Positions 1-11,180 of a stretch of 64,000 nucleotides of DNA are shown piece after piece. The position numbers were made by a program, and so were the translations under genes. This stretch comes from Bondarzewia mesenterica (lineage: Eukaryota; Basidiomycota; Agaricomycetes; Russulales; Bondarzewiaceae). Every line of letters starts with the position of its first letter. Position 1 is the stretch's first letter. The notes under the pieces are model-generated. The model did not search any database. It saw nothing but the letters and a program-made list of their open reading frames with translations, and was not told the origin of the DNA. Location of the stretch: the NCBI GenBank assembly GCA_004802705.1, contig SGPL01000113.1, forward strand, positions 1 through 64,000, read 5' to 3'.

Positions 1-1167
1 CGCCTACCGTGCGCACCCTCGCCTCGGGCACCCCCAGCGCGCCCTCCGTCAACCTCGCCGCTCGCGCAGTCGCTTCTGGTCACGACCACGCCCATGGCGC
101 CGTCGGTCCCCGCTCTGACCTGCCCTCCAAGTGGGCCGGCGGGTACAAGGTTTCTGCGGGAGGTCTCGTCAACAAATCGTACATCACCTGTAAGCCAGTC
201 CTTCTTCCCAACCCACCACCCGCCGCACAATGCACAGTTCATCGCTCACCCGTTCACTCGACTGCTTTCAACCTTCCGGATACTGAAAAAAAAAAAACAC
301 TAAAACATGCACGCTATAATAGCTACGGCGACGACGAACTTCCCGCCCCGCCTTCTACACACTTCTGCCGCGCGCAAAGACGCCCCGAACGTGCCCGGCT
401 TTAGCGACTACGCGGCCTCTTCGGACAGTACCAACCGCGCCCTCTCGTACTTCATGATCGGATCCATGGGCGTCCTCTCCGCGTCGTCGCCAAGTCGACC
501 GTGTCCGAGTTCCTCGGCACCATGTCCGCCTCGGCCGACGTACTCGCGCTCGCCAAGGTTGAGGTCGAGCTCGCCAATATCCCCGAGGGCAAGAACGTCG
601 TCATCAAGTGGCGTGGAAAGCCTGTCTTCATCCGTCACCGTACTGCTGGGGAGATCGAGGAGGCCCGCCAGGTTGACTGGAAGTCCCTCCGCGACCCCCA
701 GTCGGACGAGGAGCGTGTTAAGAAGCCCGAATGGCTCGTCATGCTCGGCGTTTGCACCCATCTTGGTTGTGTCCCCATTGGCGAGGCTGGTGACTATGGA
801 GGATGGTGCGTCCCTGTCCTCGCGTCTTGTGTGTGAACGTTCGTTTCGTGCTCATGGTCCCCCGCTCTCGTTCTCGTGAACCCGGTAATCAGGTTCTGCC
901 CCTGCCACGGTTCGCATTACGATATCTGTACGTCCCCCTTGCCCTTCACCTTTTCCACGTTCTCCATCCCACTCATATTACTTTGTCCACCCANCCAGCC
1001 GGCCGTGCCCGCAAAGGCCCCCGCACCTGTAAGTTCCCCATCTCTCCTTCCCCGAGGCTCATTCATACCATCATCCCTCTCACTTCAATCTTCTCCTCCA
1101 CCAGCTCAACCTCGAAGTACCTGCACACGAATTCAACGAAGCCGAGGGCAAGCTCATCGTCGGATAA
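1..1167 (+). CDS. RIP1: Rieske iron-sulfur subunit of cytochrome bc1 complex (5' partial, two frame breaks)
   Basis: Ubiquinol-cytochrome c reductase Rieske subunit; it moves electrons from ubiquinol to cytochrome c1 at the mitochondrial inner membrane. Exons by eye: <1-189, 323-805, 893-927, 999-1028, 1105-1167; the start lies before the window. Seen in order: an Arg/Ala-rich presequence with SDLPSKW, a transmembrane tether ([13 protein letters not shown], about 431-480), the hinge [10 protein letters not shown], then both 2Fe-2S/disulfide motifs, CTHLGC (about 750-768) and [11 protein letters not shown] (from about 896), and the terminal KLIVG. Two single-base frame breaks interrupt the otherwise perfect family match: one base is missing near 482/483 (LSA to VVAKST) and one C too many sits in the run at 1018-1022 (RKGP to APLNLEVP). 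An unresolved N is at 994. I read these as sequence errors rather than a pseudogene because flanking exons are intact. Confidence 0.95.
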
Positions 1168-1681
1168 ACGGCGTCCCTCCTCCACTCTTCTCCGTCCACC
1201 ATATACGCACGCATACGTGTAGAACCGCGGGACGTCTTCGACTCACTCGTCCTTCTAATATAACATTGATAGACACCGTCGATCAATCCCTCGCGAATAA
1301 AGGTCGGACGGCATTGAAGAGGGACTGTGACTGGCTGGCTGGTGTTCAATGCAATTCGATTGTGCTTTTCTTTTCCTATACGAGAACTTCCGAGGGTCAT
1401 GAACAAATGAAAACACAACAGAAAACATCTCTTCAAATGCTGCGTTGACAATGGGTCGTTGATTTTCTTTGGCCTCGACAGATATCTCTAGCAAGTTCAA
1501 GTTTTTTCGATCGTTTCTCCTAACGTCGATTAAGGCAACATAGATCGCCCATTTCAAACTCCGTCAACGCGTCGGGTCGTCAGCCACATCAGCCACCTAC
1601 ATAGGGTCAAGCTTTTCCTGTTCATATCTCTTTTTTCTCACTCCTTTCACGCAGCTACCCACTCCCTTTCCTTCTTTCATC
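1168..1681. other. Intergenic, Rieske 3' flank and histone-chaperone promoter
   Basis: About 510 bases without a supported gene. The last 60 bases before the ATG at 1682 are pyrimidine-rich (TTTTTTCTCACTCC type), usual for fungal core promoters. No RNA gene or repeat seen. Confidence 0.6.
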
Positions 1682-2736
1682 ATGACTGCGAAAACTAGCA
1701 AAAAGCGTGCATCGCCTGGCGCCGACATCGAAAAGAGCCCTCTGGACGCCGTCGAGCTCGGCGAAGAGGATGCGATGAAGTTGAATGATATCCAGAAGGA
1801 CATTCAGCGTGCTGAGCTCATCTTGGGTGCGTCCCGCAGGCGTCTTTACTCTATTTGAGTTTGAACTCAAGTTTGTTTCATTTGATGTTTGCGCAGAACG
1901 TCGCGCACAGGAGACCCTCACGCCAGTGTACCAGAGGCGTCGCGAGGCTCTCAAGTCGATCAAGATGTTCTGGCCTGTGGCCCTCATGAATCATGGCGTG
2001 TTCGCCGTCCATGCTCAGCACGATGCAGATAAGACCGCGCTCAGCTACCTCGAGGACGTATGGGTCGTACGCGATAAGAGAGAACCGAAGGTGTTCACCC
2101 TTGAATTTGTGCGTTTCCTCTCAATCTCTGTATTCGCGTGAAACATAAAGAGTCCTCTGTGCAGTACTTCAAGGAGAACCCTTTCTTCTCGGACCCCGTC
2201 TTGAGGAAGGAATACCGCTTCGAGCCTTCGAACGCGGCGGATGATGAGACGCCCGATGCGGACGGTATCACACCTTCTATGCTCGACTTTTCCTGGGAGC
2301 GAGACGTTACGGCTCAGGTGGGCAGCGTTTCCTAGCTTTAAACATATCGGTGACCTGACGAACGGATGCAGGCCACCAAAATTAACTGGAAAGATGATTC
2401 CAAGAATCTGACCAAGTTGTACCCCCTCGTTCTGGAGGAAGCAGAGGACGACATCCCGTCGGACTTTGGTAGTTTCTTCAACTTTTTCGAGGTTGCCCCC
2501 GACCATGGAGACGTAAGTTGGTTTATTGTGTGGTGTTCCCGCACGAAGCTGATGATGATGGTGGTCAGCTCGGAGTGATCATTGCGAACGAAGTGTTCCC
2601 GGATGTTATTGATTATTTCATGGGCACGGCGGGTGGAGACGAGTTGGACAGCGAGGATGAGGAAGAGAGTGAGGACGACGAGAATGAGGAGATTGATCTC
2701 GAAAAGCCTCGGGAGAAGAAGGCCAAAAAGGCATGA
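1682..2736 (+). CDS. NAP1/SET-family histone chaperone (Vps75-like)
   Basis: Histone H3-H4/H2A-H2B chaperone of the nucleosome assembly protein family. Five exons, 1682-1826, 1897-2108, 2165-2317, 2372-2512, 2569-2736, give a 272-residue protein with all phases consistent. An N-terminal basic stretch (KTSKKR) is followed by the long dimerisation helix (about residues 30-70, DIQKDIQRAELILERRAQ), the earmuff domain with the family signature ALSYLEDVWVVRD, and FKENPFFSDPVLRKEY. The C-terminus is strongly acidic (EDEEESEDDENEE) and ends in a KKAKK nuclear-localisation-like tail. Length and the short acidic tail fit SET/Vps75 better than the longer NAP1 proper. It is transcribed in the same direction as the chitin deacetylase 311 bases downstream, with no sign of functional linkage. 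Confidence 0.9.
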
Positions 2737-3047
2737 GGATGCTCATTCTGTTTGATCTACGATGTCTAACATACGTGCTTGTTGTTTATTGAGTTTTCGA
2801 AATTTCCGTGACATTTGGAATATGAGGGACCGTGAGAACTAATATGGTGGAGATGGGGTGCCTCGAGTTGCCGCGACGGAGACTTTGTGTGAGACTTTTA
2901 GTCAGAGCTTCATCAAGGGCGCGCGGATCGGGTCGTTTCCTTCTGGGCGTCTGTTGATTTTCTGGACCCTTGCGACGACCTGCCTCTTGCGTGTCGGCTG
3001 TTCCCACTCTCTTTCGCTCTTTGCTTCTCTCTTTCTTCGACGATAAC
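2737..3047. promoter_or_regulatory. Intergenic between histone chaperone and chitin deacetylase
   Basis: 311 bases. The 50 bases upstream of the ATG at 3048 are CT-rich (CTCTTTCGCTCTTTGCTTCTCTC type), a typical fungal initiator context. Nothing else recognised. Confidence 0.5.
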
Positions 3048-4861
3048 ATGAAGCTTGCCTCTGCGATATCCATCGCGTCCCTGCCACTCCTGGCCTGTGC
3101 TCGCAACCCGCTTCACCACCATGCTGCCCGCCAGGCGGCATCCCTCGTCCTCGCTGCTTCCTCATCCTCAAGTTCTGCTGCCTCGCTGACTCCTTCTTCA
3201 GTCGCTGCAGTCTCATCGACTGCTTCTTCAGCCGCTGCAGCTTCTTCAGCCGCCTCTTCAGCAGCCTCGGGTGCTTCGTCGCTCTCTGGGACGACTTCAG
3301 CAGCCTCTTCGACCGCATCGGTCTCTCTTCCCTCCATCTCGCTCCTGTCGACGAATCCGACAGCCGTGCCCCTCCAGTCCATTGTGGTCAATGCGCCCTC
3401 TGCAGCCACTCAAGTGATGCCGACGCCTTTCAGTGCTGGGGCCACACCTAGTGCAATCCCCAATGCTCCAGGTCTTCCAGATGGTAGGTTGCCCATATCC
3501 CAATCAGGGTTGTCCTGTCAACGTTCTGATCTGACAATTTTCTGTCAAATCTTTTTTTTTTTTATCGCTGTACAGTGTCCAAGCTGGTCATCGCGAACTA
3601 CCCTGCTCTTGACAAGCCGCCTCCCACTGATTCTCCCGAGGTGCAGCAATGGATCCAGCAGGTGATGAATTCAGGCGTCTCAATCCCCGGATTTTCGCCC
3701 ACTGTAGCCGGCGGATGTCCCGCCAACCCTCAGGCGGTGGCCAATAATACGGAGCGATGCTGGTGGACCTGCGGTGGATGCACTCGTTCGACTGATATTG
3801 TCAGCTGCCCAGACAAGATGACATGGGGCCTCACGTACGACGACGGTCCCGCGCCATATACCCCAGACCTCCTCAACTACCTCGACCAGCATAACCTCAA
3901 GTCAACCTTTTTCGTCGTCGGATCCCGCGCCCTTTCCTATCCTGCGCTTCTCCAGCAGGAGTACTTGGCTGGCCATCAGATTGCGGTGCACACTTGGAGC
4001 CATCCGTCGTTATCCACGCTGACGAACGAAGAGATCATCGCCGAGTTCGGCTGGAGCAAAAAGATCATCAAGGACGTTCTCGGTGTCACTCCGAACATAA
4101 TGAGGCCTCCGTTTGGTGATATCGAGTATGCTGTCCTCCGCGACCTTTGTTGGAATCCATGGCTGACCTCTCATCGCATGCATCAGTGATCGTGTTCGTG
4201 CTATCGCGAAGGCGATGGGCTTGACCCCCGTCATGTGGACTCGCATTAGTGCCATGGCCACCTTTGACACTGACGGTAGACCTCTCGCCTCGGAACTTTC
4301 TTGCATGGCCTTACAGACATGATCTTGTTACAGACTTCAACATCCACGGCGGAACTACGACCGTCCAGCAGGTGCTGCAAAACTGGGAGAACATCCTCGG
4401 CAACGCGTCGATCATCAACACTGGTTTCATCGTCCTTGAGCATGATCTTTTCCAGCAAACCGTCGAGGTCGCAACCGGGTACATCCTCCCCGATGCTCTC
4501 GCACACCAGCCGGCCTTCAGAATCGAGCCCGTCATCACCTGCAACAACCTCCCCATGTCCGACGCGTACATCGAGACAAACGACAACACGACGAACCCGC
4601 CCGCTGTCTCTGGTAAGCTTTCCTTTTTATTCGCAATATTAATTTTCACCTTAAACTTGTCGGTGCCACAAAGCCTCGGTTGTTGCGACGCTCTCGTCAG
4701 GCGCCCCCGGTTCTGCACAAGCCACAGGCGGGGCCCACTCATCAAACGGGAGCAGCTCATCGAGCGGAGCCCTGTCTGTCGCTGGCGGCAGCAGCTCCGT
4801 GAGCGTCCTGTTTGCTCTCGGCGTCTCGTTCCTCGCCGGCACGAGCGCGCTCTTCCTCTAA
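3048..4861 (+). CDS. GPI-anchored chitin deacetylase (carbohydrate esterase family 4)
   Basis: Removes N-acetyl groups from cell-wall chitin to make chitosan. Exons 3048-3483, 3576-4125, 4187-4275, 4334-4612, 4674-4861; 513 residues, phases consistent. A signal peptide (MKLASAISIASLPLLACA) is followed by a long Ser/Ala-rich mucin-like segment (residues about 35-110), then the NodB/CE4 domain. Visible catalytic motifs are TYDDGP (motif 1, Asp-Asp), HTWSHPSL (motif 2, metal-binding His pair), RPPFGDID (motif 3) and VLEHDLF (motif 5, catalytic His). A Cys-rich WWTCGGCTR precedes motif 1. The C-terminus is a Ser/Gly-rich spacer and a hydrophobic tail (VLFALGVSFLAGTSALFL), a classic GPI-anchor signal, so the enzyme is predicted to sit on the plasma membrane or wall. 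No chitin-binding module is seen. Confidence 0.95.
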
Positions 4862-6188
4862 GCTCTGAATGACGCATCACGATCCCTCCCCTTCTCCCCG
4901 GGTCTCCTGTGGGTTCGCTATTCGATTGTAGACCACAATATTCATATATATTTGGCCGTCTCGCTGTGCATCCACGTACAACGCACGTCTTGTTTTCAAT
5001 ACGCCTCGTATCCGTTTCCGCTAGTACCACCGTATCCCGCACCCCTCACGCCTCTCTGACTTGTTATACCATCCTCCTTGTCTGATTTTTCCTTCTCATA
5101 TCCTCCGTGACGTTAATCTGTTTGTGTTATCCTCCCATCTCTACCTCTACTTCTCTATTATTATCTTGAACTCTCTCGTACACGTCTTCCCCTTGTCCCC
5201 CACCTTTTCCCGTCTGATAGTGCGTGTGGCGCCGGGTTTCAGCACGTACGTACGTACGTACGTGGTGCTGTGTCTTTGCGGGTTCATCTCGGACAATACA
5301 GCTGGGCTCCGCTCGTCGAAGTCCGAGTTCACGCCGAGCGCGTCTTCGGAACATATCCACAAGTAGGTAAATGTGCGTGCAGTACTTACCACTGACACCT
5401 CTCCCCTGTGACGTATTGCGTCGATGTTCTTTTTTTTTTGGGGGGGGGGAGGGCAGGAAACTTGGGACCTTCATTCGAGGGGGGTTCATGTACGTATTCA
5501 ATCAATTGATGGGTGCCGATTAGCTCAAGCTCAAGCCTTCCGCAGGTAAGTTGTGTGTATCCCGGTCTTCCCACCCGTTCAGTTTGACTTTGCCTTTCTC
5601 CCTCCCGTAATCACCGGCGAACCTGCGGTCTCACTCAAGCAGTACTCACTTTACCTGTTAAATTGGCATGTACCTGAAGCTTGAGTTTGAGTTTGAGCGC
5701 GAAGTGACTGAACTTGTGTACTGAGCTAAGTAATGGCGAGTCAAGCAAGTGCGCACATATATATACTGCATTGGGGGAAAGCGCACTGGACGCCCGATGT
5801 AAAATTATAAAAAAGGGCGAGTACAAGTACACACATGCTCATGGGATGGTAAAATTGGATAGATGGGTGGGTTGGATGGTTATGTTCGTACACTGTACAT
5901 CAACAGGGTCCCCAAAAGCTGGCGCTCTGCATGAAGGAGATGGGAGGGAGAGATGGTGATGAAGCAATAGCAATAGTGGGCGGGTATAAGTACATATTGA
6001 CGCTGGGTGCGCTGGTGATATGTGCAGCCGTAGACGGACGGATGCTGAACTTAGGATGGATTGGGTGAGTTGAGGGACACGGCGATGGGACGAGGGAAAA
6101 GACGAAGAAAGTGACGCGGGGGGTAATGAACGCGGCCGATCCTCAACCTCCTCACTCACTCACTTCCCACTCCACCCTCGATTCCGAC
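4862..6188. other. 1.3-kb convergent intergenic region with simple-sequence runs
   Basis: Lies between the 3' ends of the chitin deacetylase and the STE20 kinase. It contains a T10G10 homopolymer junction at 5430-5449, an (ACGT)n palindrome at 5240-5270, and AT-rich stretches. Short open frames here look random and carry no recognisable domain. Confidence 0.6.
5240..5270. repeat. (ACGT)n near-perfect palindrome
   Basis: CAGCAC, five ACGT units in a row, then GTGGTGCTG. The sequence is its own reverse complement apart from one base and could form a hairpin or cruciform. It is downstream of the chitin deacetylase stop by about 380 bases. Confidence 0.8.
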
Positions 6189-8607
6189 TCAACACCGCGC
6201 CCACGAACCCACTCTTCGCCGTCGCCGGCGCCCCCCGACCCAGGGCCCCGTACCCGCCTCACCAGAGGTGCCCTTGAACTTACGCCAGAACACAGACCCC
6301 GGGGCGGACGAGGGCGAGGACGAAGAGGACATCGAGGACATCGCGAGGCCAGACGACGAGCCGGAGGAATGGGACGGCGACGAAGGCGAGGGTTGAGGAG
6401 GCGGAGGCGGGAGCGCGAGGTGCGATTTGAAATCGGGGTGGCGTTGGAGCTGGAGATGCGGCGAGAGGGGCTTGAGGGGCACGGGGATCGGGCGTGTCGT
6501 CGCTGGGACCTTGCGGGGGGAGGAGGAGGCAACGGACGCGGAGGTGAAAGAGGTGGAAGAAGGGGCGGACTCGAAGAGGCGATCTTGATCTTCCGATTCT
6601 TCTCCTCCAGTCTCGTCGTCATCGTCGTCGTCGTCGTCCCCGTCGCCGCTTTCCTCTTCTGGATGTGACCCCACATGGCGTCCCATCTTTGTCTTCGTCT
6701 CCCGAGTCGTCGGTCGTCCTTCATCGATGCCATCCACCTCAAAGACGCCTTCCAGGCTGCGCATCACCGGCATCCCGACGCCGCTCTCGACGGCATCGAT
6801 ATGTCCGTCGACGCTCGGGGCGCGCAGCTGAGCGGCGGTAGATTGAGGATGTGGGCGAGGAGGGGAGCACGCTCGTGGAGAAGTCCCAGGAATCGACGGT
6901 GCCGTGCAAGAGGAGAGACGGCTGACGACGGCGCTCGAGGCGCTGGACGATGGGCGGCAGTCCATCTGTCGTTCGTGCACTCAGCAATGAACAGGCGAAT
7001 GAAGGAAGAGAGAATCACGCACTGAGGATGGACCCGACGAGGGATGACTTCTTCTTGGCGTTCTTGAAAAAGGGCGTCTGTAGCAGATGTTCTGCTGTGG
7101 GTCTGCACAAGCGACATCAGTCAGCAGAGATATTTTTGAAAAGAAAGAGAGCGGGAGCTCACCTCTTCGACGGATCTTTCACAAGACAGCTCTCGACCAT
7201 GTCCTTGAAAGCGCGTGAGTACTTGTGCACGCCGCCCTCACGGTCGAGTGTTGGCGGCGCATCTTGGACACTGCAAGCGAGTAGACGAAGCGCGAGGGAA
7301 CACCAAATCAGTCAGGCCGACGATCAGAATGAAATTTCGGAACATGAGAAGAATTGCAAATGTGCGGAAGCGAAGGAAAGTGTGCGATTAGGTAGGAAGG
7401 GGGAGACGCGAACACGCTTCTTCTCAGATCAGATGCGAGGAAGCAGACCGCATCTCGTAAAAGACGCCAAGCTCCAAACACGGTCAGGTGCGTTCCCTTG
7501 TGTTCCCCATATACACAGCGGACGTGCGCCCATACGCGAGAGATAGCGGAACAAGGGGGTGGAACGAGAAAGATAAGAGAGGACACGCACGTTCGCAAGA
7601 GCACCGTGTGCGACGACTCGCGCGAATATGGCGCGCGGCCCTGGGCGAGCTCGAGCGCGGTGATGCCAAACGACCAGATGTCGGCGCTCGCGTCATAATG
7701 CTTGCCCGCGATGAGTTCCGGGGCCATCCAGCAGGGCTGTCGAGAAATGAAATGTTTGGTCATCTATTCGATTGAGGGTGAATGAATTCAGAACGCACTG
7801 TGCCAACAAAGGAGTGACGCTTGCCCGCCCGCGGACGCCGGGGGGCGGAATCGAGGGGGGTGGCGTAATACGAACGGTCGGGACGTTTTAAACTCGACTG
7901 GTCGTCGTCTTGGAGGGGTGCGGCGACGCCGAGGTCACCGAGGAGGACGGTGCCGTCGTCGTCGATGAGGAGGTTGGCAGCTTTGACGTCGCGGTGGATA
8001 AAGCCGTTGATGTGGAGGTAGCTGAAGAGATGATCAATGGGAATCAGCTAGATGACAAGCGAAAGAGGCGCACTTGAGGCCCTGCAGAGCCTGTTTGAGG
8101 ATACAGCGGACGACCTCTTCTTCCATGCCGCCTGGCCAGCCGTAGCGCATGACGTCTGCGGCACTGCCTGCGTTCATGAGACGGAGGGCGATGTAGAGTT
8201 TGTGGCCGTCCATCCAGCTACCGCGGACGCGGAGAACGTTTGGGTGCTTGGACAGGGACATGAGCTGGGTTTCACGCCGGAGGAGACGAAGGGAACCCGG
8301 GGGGAGAGTGTCGAGGTCGAGGACCTTGAGGGCGCATGGTACTGAGGGAGAGCGGGAATGGGGGGGATGGTGGATTGCGGTGTATACTGTGGAGGAGGCG
8401 CCAAAGCCGATGGGAGGACCACGGGTGTAGTCTGCGGCATTGTCTCTGTTGGCGATGGGGGCGTGAGTGAGAAAGGCGGGGGTGGATGGGGGGGAAGACG
8501 CACGTATAGAGCTGCCACTCGTCCTCGACTGCACCGATGAATCTTTTGGCTATGCGATCTGTTGCAGAGGGCATGGAAGAGGATGGTTCGCCGGAAAAGA
8601 CTGGCAT
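6189..8607 (-). CDS. STE20-family Ser/Thr kinase, GCK/FRAY (OSR1-SPAK) type
   Basis: Protein kinase of the germinal-centre/FRAY group, likely in stress or morphogenesis signalling. Exons on the minus strand: 8607-8504, 8445-8074, 8021-7799, 7736-7591, 7270-7163, 7102-7023, 6965-6871, 6827-6189; 588 residues with every phase closing. Kinase motifs in order: Gly loop [14 protein letters not shown]-type Lys in [11 protein letters not shown] loop [17 protein letters not shown] (a DLG variant of DFG), activation loop [32 protein letters not shown], and [17 protein letters not shown] conserved [14 protein letters not shown]...SWDFSTS segment follows, then a long acidic/Ser-Pro-rich tail (Asp8 run). 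The last intron (6828-6870) is only 43 nt but is needed to keep frame. The start at 8607 is chosen as the Met closest to the kinase core; the frame stays open upstream to 8724. Confidence 0.88.
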
Positions 8608-9202
8608 GGTGAAGTCGGTTTCAGTCAAAATGAATGACTTGATGTCGCGAGCGAGCAGTGGCTGAATGCTGTCGGCATAACATGCGTAAAGCTCATAAAC
8701 GGAAGGTCGACCGACGGCCTGCACAGTGTGTCTGGCAATCTATTCGCGTCCAGACGTTTGAATTTCAAAACGCACAAGCTCAAGCTTTCATATCCATTCA
8801 AATCAAACCTGCAAGCGACCCGCCGACATGACGGACGGGCGCAGCGCGGCCTTGACAGTGTACACCGCAAATGTATTACCGGGATTGCGATGCTTGCGAT
8901 CGCAGGTAAGTTATTTGTATCAGACGCTGGGGACTAACAATACGCTGTTCTCGACGGTTTGGACGCGGTTTCTGCGGGCAGTCTTGTCGCCGTCCGCATG
9001 TGATTGGGACAATCTGCGACACCGGATTGGCTGTGTTGCACGTGATGCGGACTCTTGACGGGGTCCTCCCATTTCCGGCATTCACGGTTCCAGCATTTGC
9101 TCTCTTTGACCATCGCGTCCATCCTCCCTCCATCTCGCCTCCCAGCACCCTCTTAGAGCCTTTTCCTCACCCTCCGCCCAGCCCCTCGCCCAGCCCTTTT
9201 GT
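8608..9202. promoter_or_regulatory. Divergent promoter region, STE20 kinase / SR-protein kinase
   Basis: 595 bases between two divergently transcribed kinase genes. The plus-strand side is strongly CT-rich just before the ATG at 9203. A frame contiguous with the minus-strand kinase stays open to 8724, so its 5' end may be longer. No TATA box is evident. Confidence 0.55.
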
Positions 9203-11180
9203 ATGGCCCCAAAAGCAGCCGCAAAGTACCAATACGTCGTCACCTCACAAGGCCCGAAAATCATCCCTGTCCTTGATCACTATCCTCCTCCCCCGCCCAT
9301 GGCTCCTAGAGACGAAGAGTCTCCCGCGGATTACAACGCCGGTGGTTATCTCCAGATTCAAGTCAACGACACTTTTCAATCTGGAAGATACACTATCGTC
9401 CGCAAACTAGGGCAAGTCCTATCTTTATTTTTTGCTCGTGTGATTCATCTCTATTTTTTTCGTCCTCCAGCTGGGGCCATTTCTCCACTGTCTGGCTCGT
9501 AAAGGATGACCAGTGCGTGCCCTCCTCCTTCTCTCTCTTTTTACTTTTCCAACTCTCCGACTACAGGAAAGCCCACCACTCCGCCCTCAAGGTCGTCAAA
9601 TCCGCTGGCCGATATACCGAGACCGCTCGGGACGAGATCAAACTCCTCCAACAAATCGCCGACACGTCCCTCTCACATCCCGGTCGTGCCCACATCGTCT
9701 CTTTCCTCGACTCCTTCTCACACACCTCCCCCACCGACACCCACGTATGCATCATCTTCGAGCCTCTCGGTGAGAACCTTCTCTCCCTTATCGAGAAGAA
9801 CCGCAGGACAGGCGTCCCGCAATCTCTCGTGAAGAGCATCATCAAGCAGGTCCTTCTTGGCCTCCAATACCTCCACGAAGAGTGTGATCTCGTTCACACC
9901 GATATCAAACCCGAAAACATCAGTAGGTCATCATTACTTCATATCAGCAATCCAAAATTTCCAACACCACTATCTTCCCCATCAGTGATGTCTATACCGA
10001 ACGTCGAATCACACATCCTCACAGAACTCTCGTCATCCCCTTCTCCCCAAACCCACAAACTTCCCATCCCACCGGCGCGCAGTCGCCGTTCCTCTGCCAC
10101 CGTCGCCACACATGCCCTCTCGCGCGCGCGCTCCGTCCACATAGTCGAGTCACAACCCCTCGCGAGCCCCTCTCGGAGTCATTTGCACGCTCGTCTTCGT
10201 TCCTCAATAGGCGAGGATAGCACCAGCACGAGCGAGAGCAGCTACTCTAGCTCTTTGCTGCGCGAGGGCCGCGTGATGACCATGACCGCAGACACGACTC
10301 CAGCCACGAGTCTGGGGAGCGGCATGTCCAAGCTGCAGCTCAGCTCGGACGAACATGTGGAGCCCACGAGCGTCGTGGTGCCTGTGCATGAAACTGAAGT
10401 CGATGAGTCAGATTCAGAGGCGTCTCACTGCGTACCCCCGACAGCCTCGGGGCCCTCGCTCCTCACGCAAACCGCGCCGCACAACCTCACCGCCTCTTCT
10501 ACCGCACCGCCCCCACCTAGCCGCTCCGCTTCTCCACCCGCACAGCAGCAACAAGCCCCTTTCCATCCCATCTCGATCAAAATTGCCGATCTGGGTAATG
10601 CCACTCCCTCGAAGAAGCACTTTACCGAGGAGATCCAGACGAGGCAATACCGCTCCCCCGAGGCGATCATTGGGCGAACGGACTGGGGATGCGAGGTCGA
10701 CATTTGGAGCGTCGCCTGCGTCGTACGTGCCCACCCTGTTTTCCCTTGCGTTTCACGGCTCAGCGCTAATCTCATCCTTGTCCGCAGGTCTTTGAGTTGC
10801 TCACGGCCGAGTACCTTTTCGAGCCGCAGTCGCAAGGCCAGCTGTTCTCCAAGGACGACGACCACATGGCGCAGATCATCGAGTTGCTGGGCGATATCCC
10901 CGCGAACGTGCGCAACGGCGGCAAGTACTCGCGCGAGTTGTTTGATCACGCGGGTGCGCTGCGGTACATCAAGCACCTCAAGCCGTGGCCCCTCGAACGC
11001 GTCATGCGCGAAAAGTATTTGTTTGGCGACGTTGAGAGCCGCGCGCTCTGTGCGTTCCTCGAGCCCATGCTCGTCGTCGACGGCAAGTGCCGCGCGAGCG
11101 CGGGCGCGTTGGCACGGCATGAGTGGCTTGATGTCGAGTGGGAGCGCGAGGCCTTGTCGTTGGAGCGCTGCGTGTGGTGA
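9203..11180 (+). CDS. SR-protein-specific kinase (SRPK; Sky1/Dsk1 family)
   Basis: Kinase that phosphorylates RS-domain splicing factors. Exons 9203-9411, 9471-9512, 9567-9922, 9986-10722, 10788-11180; 578 residues, phases consistent. The N-terminus carries the SRPK signature [32 protein letters not shown] split by the first intron. Then ALKVVKS (ATP Lys), HTDIKPEN (catalytic loop with HTD in place of HRD, typical of SRPK), and after a Ser/Pro-rich spacer of about 190 residues the second lobe with IKIADLGNA, TRQYRSPEAIIG and DIWSVACVVFELLTAEYLFEP. The spacer insert splitting the kinase is a family hallmark. The first intron (9412-9470) begins with GC (GG|GCAAGT) rather than GT; only that junction restores LGWGHFS. 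Confidence 0.94.

Noticed and set aside
5430..5449. T10G10 homopolymer junction as a structured element
   Set aside because: It is a plain run with no matching partner arm, so no hairpin or terminator can be claimed; it may be a sequencing artefact.
6111..6668. Long plus-strand open frame over the minus-strand kinase tail
   Set aside because: It is the antisense of a low-complexity acidic tail and has no recognisable domain.
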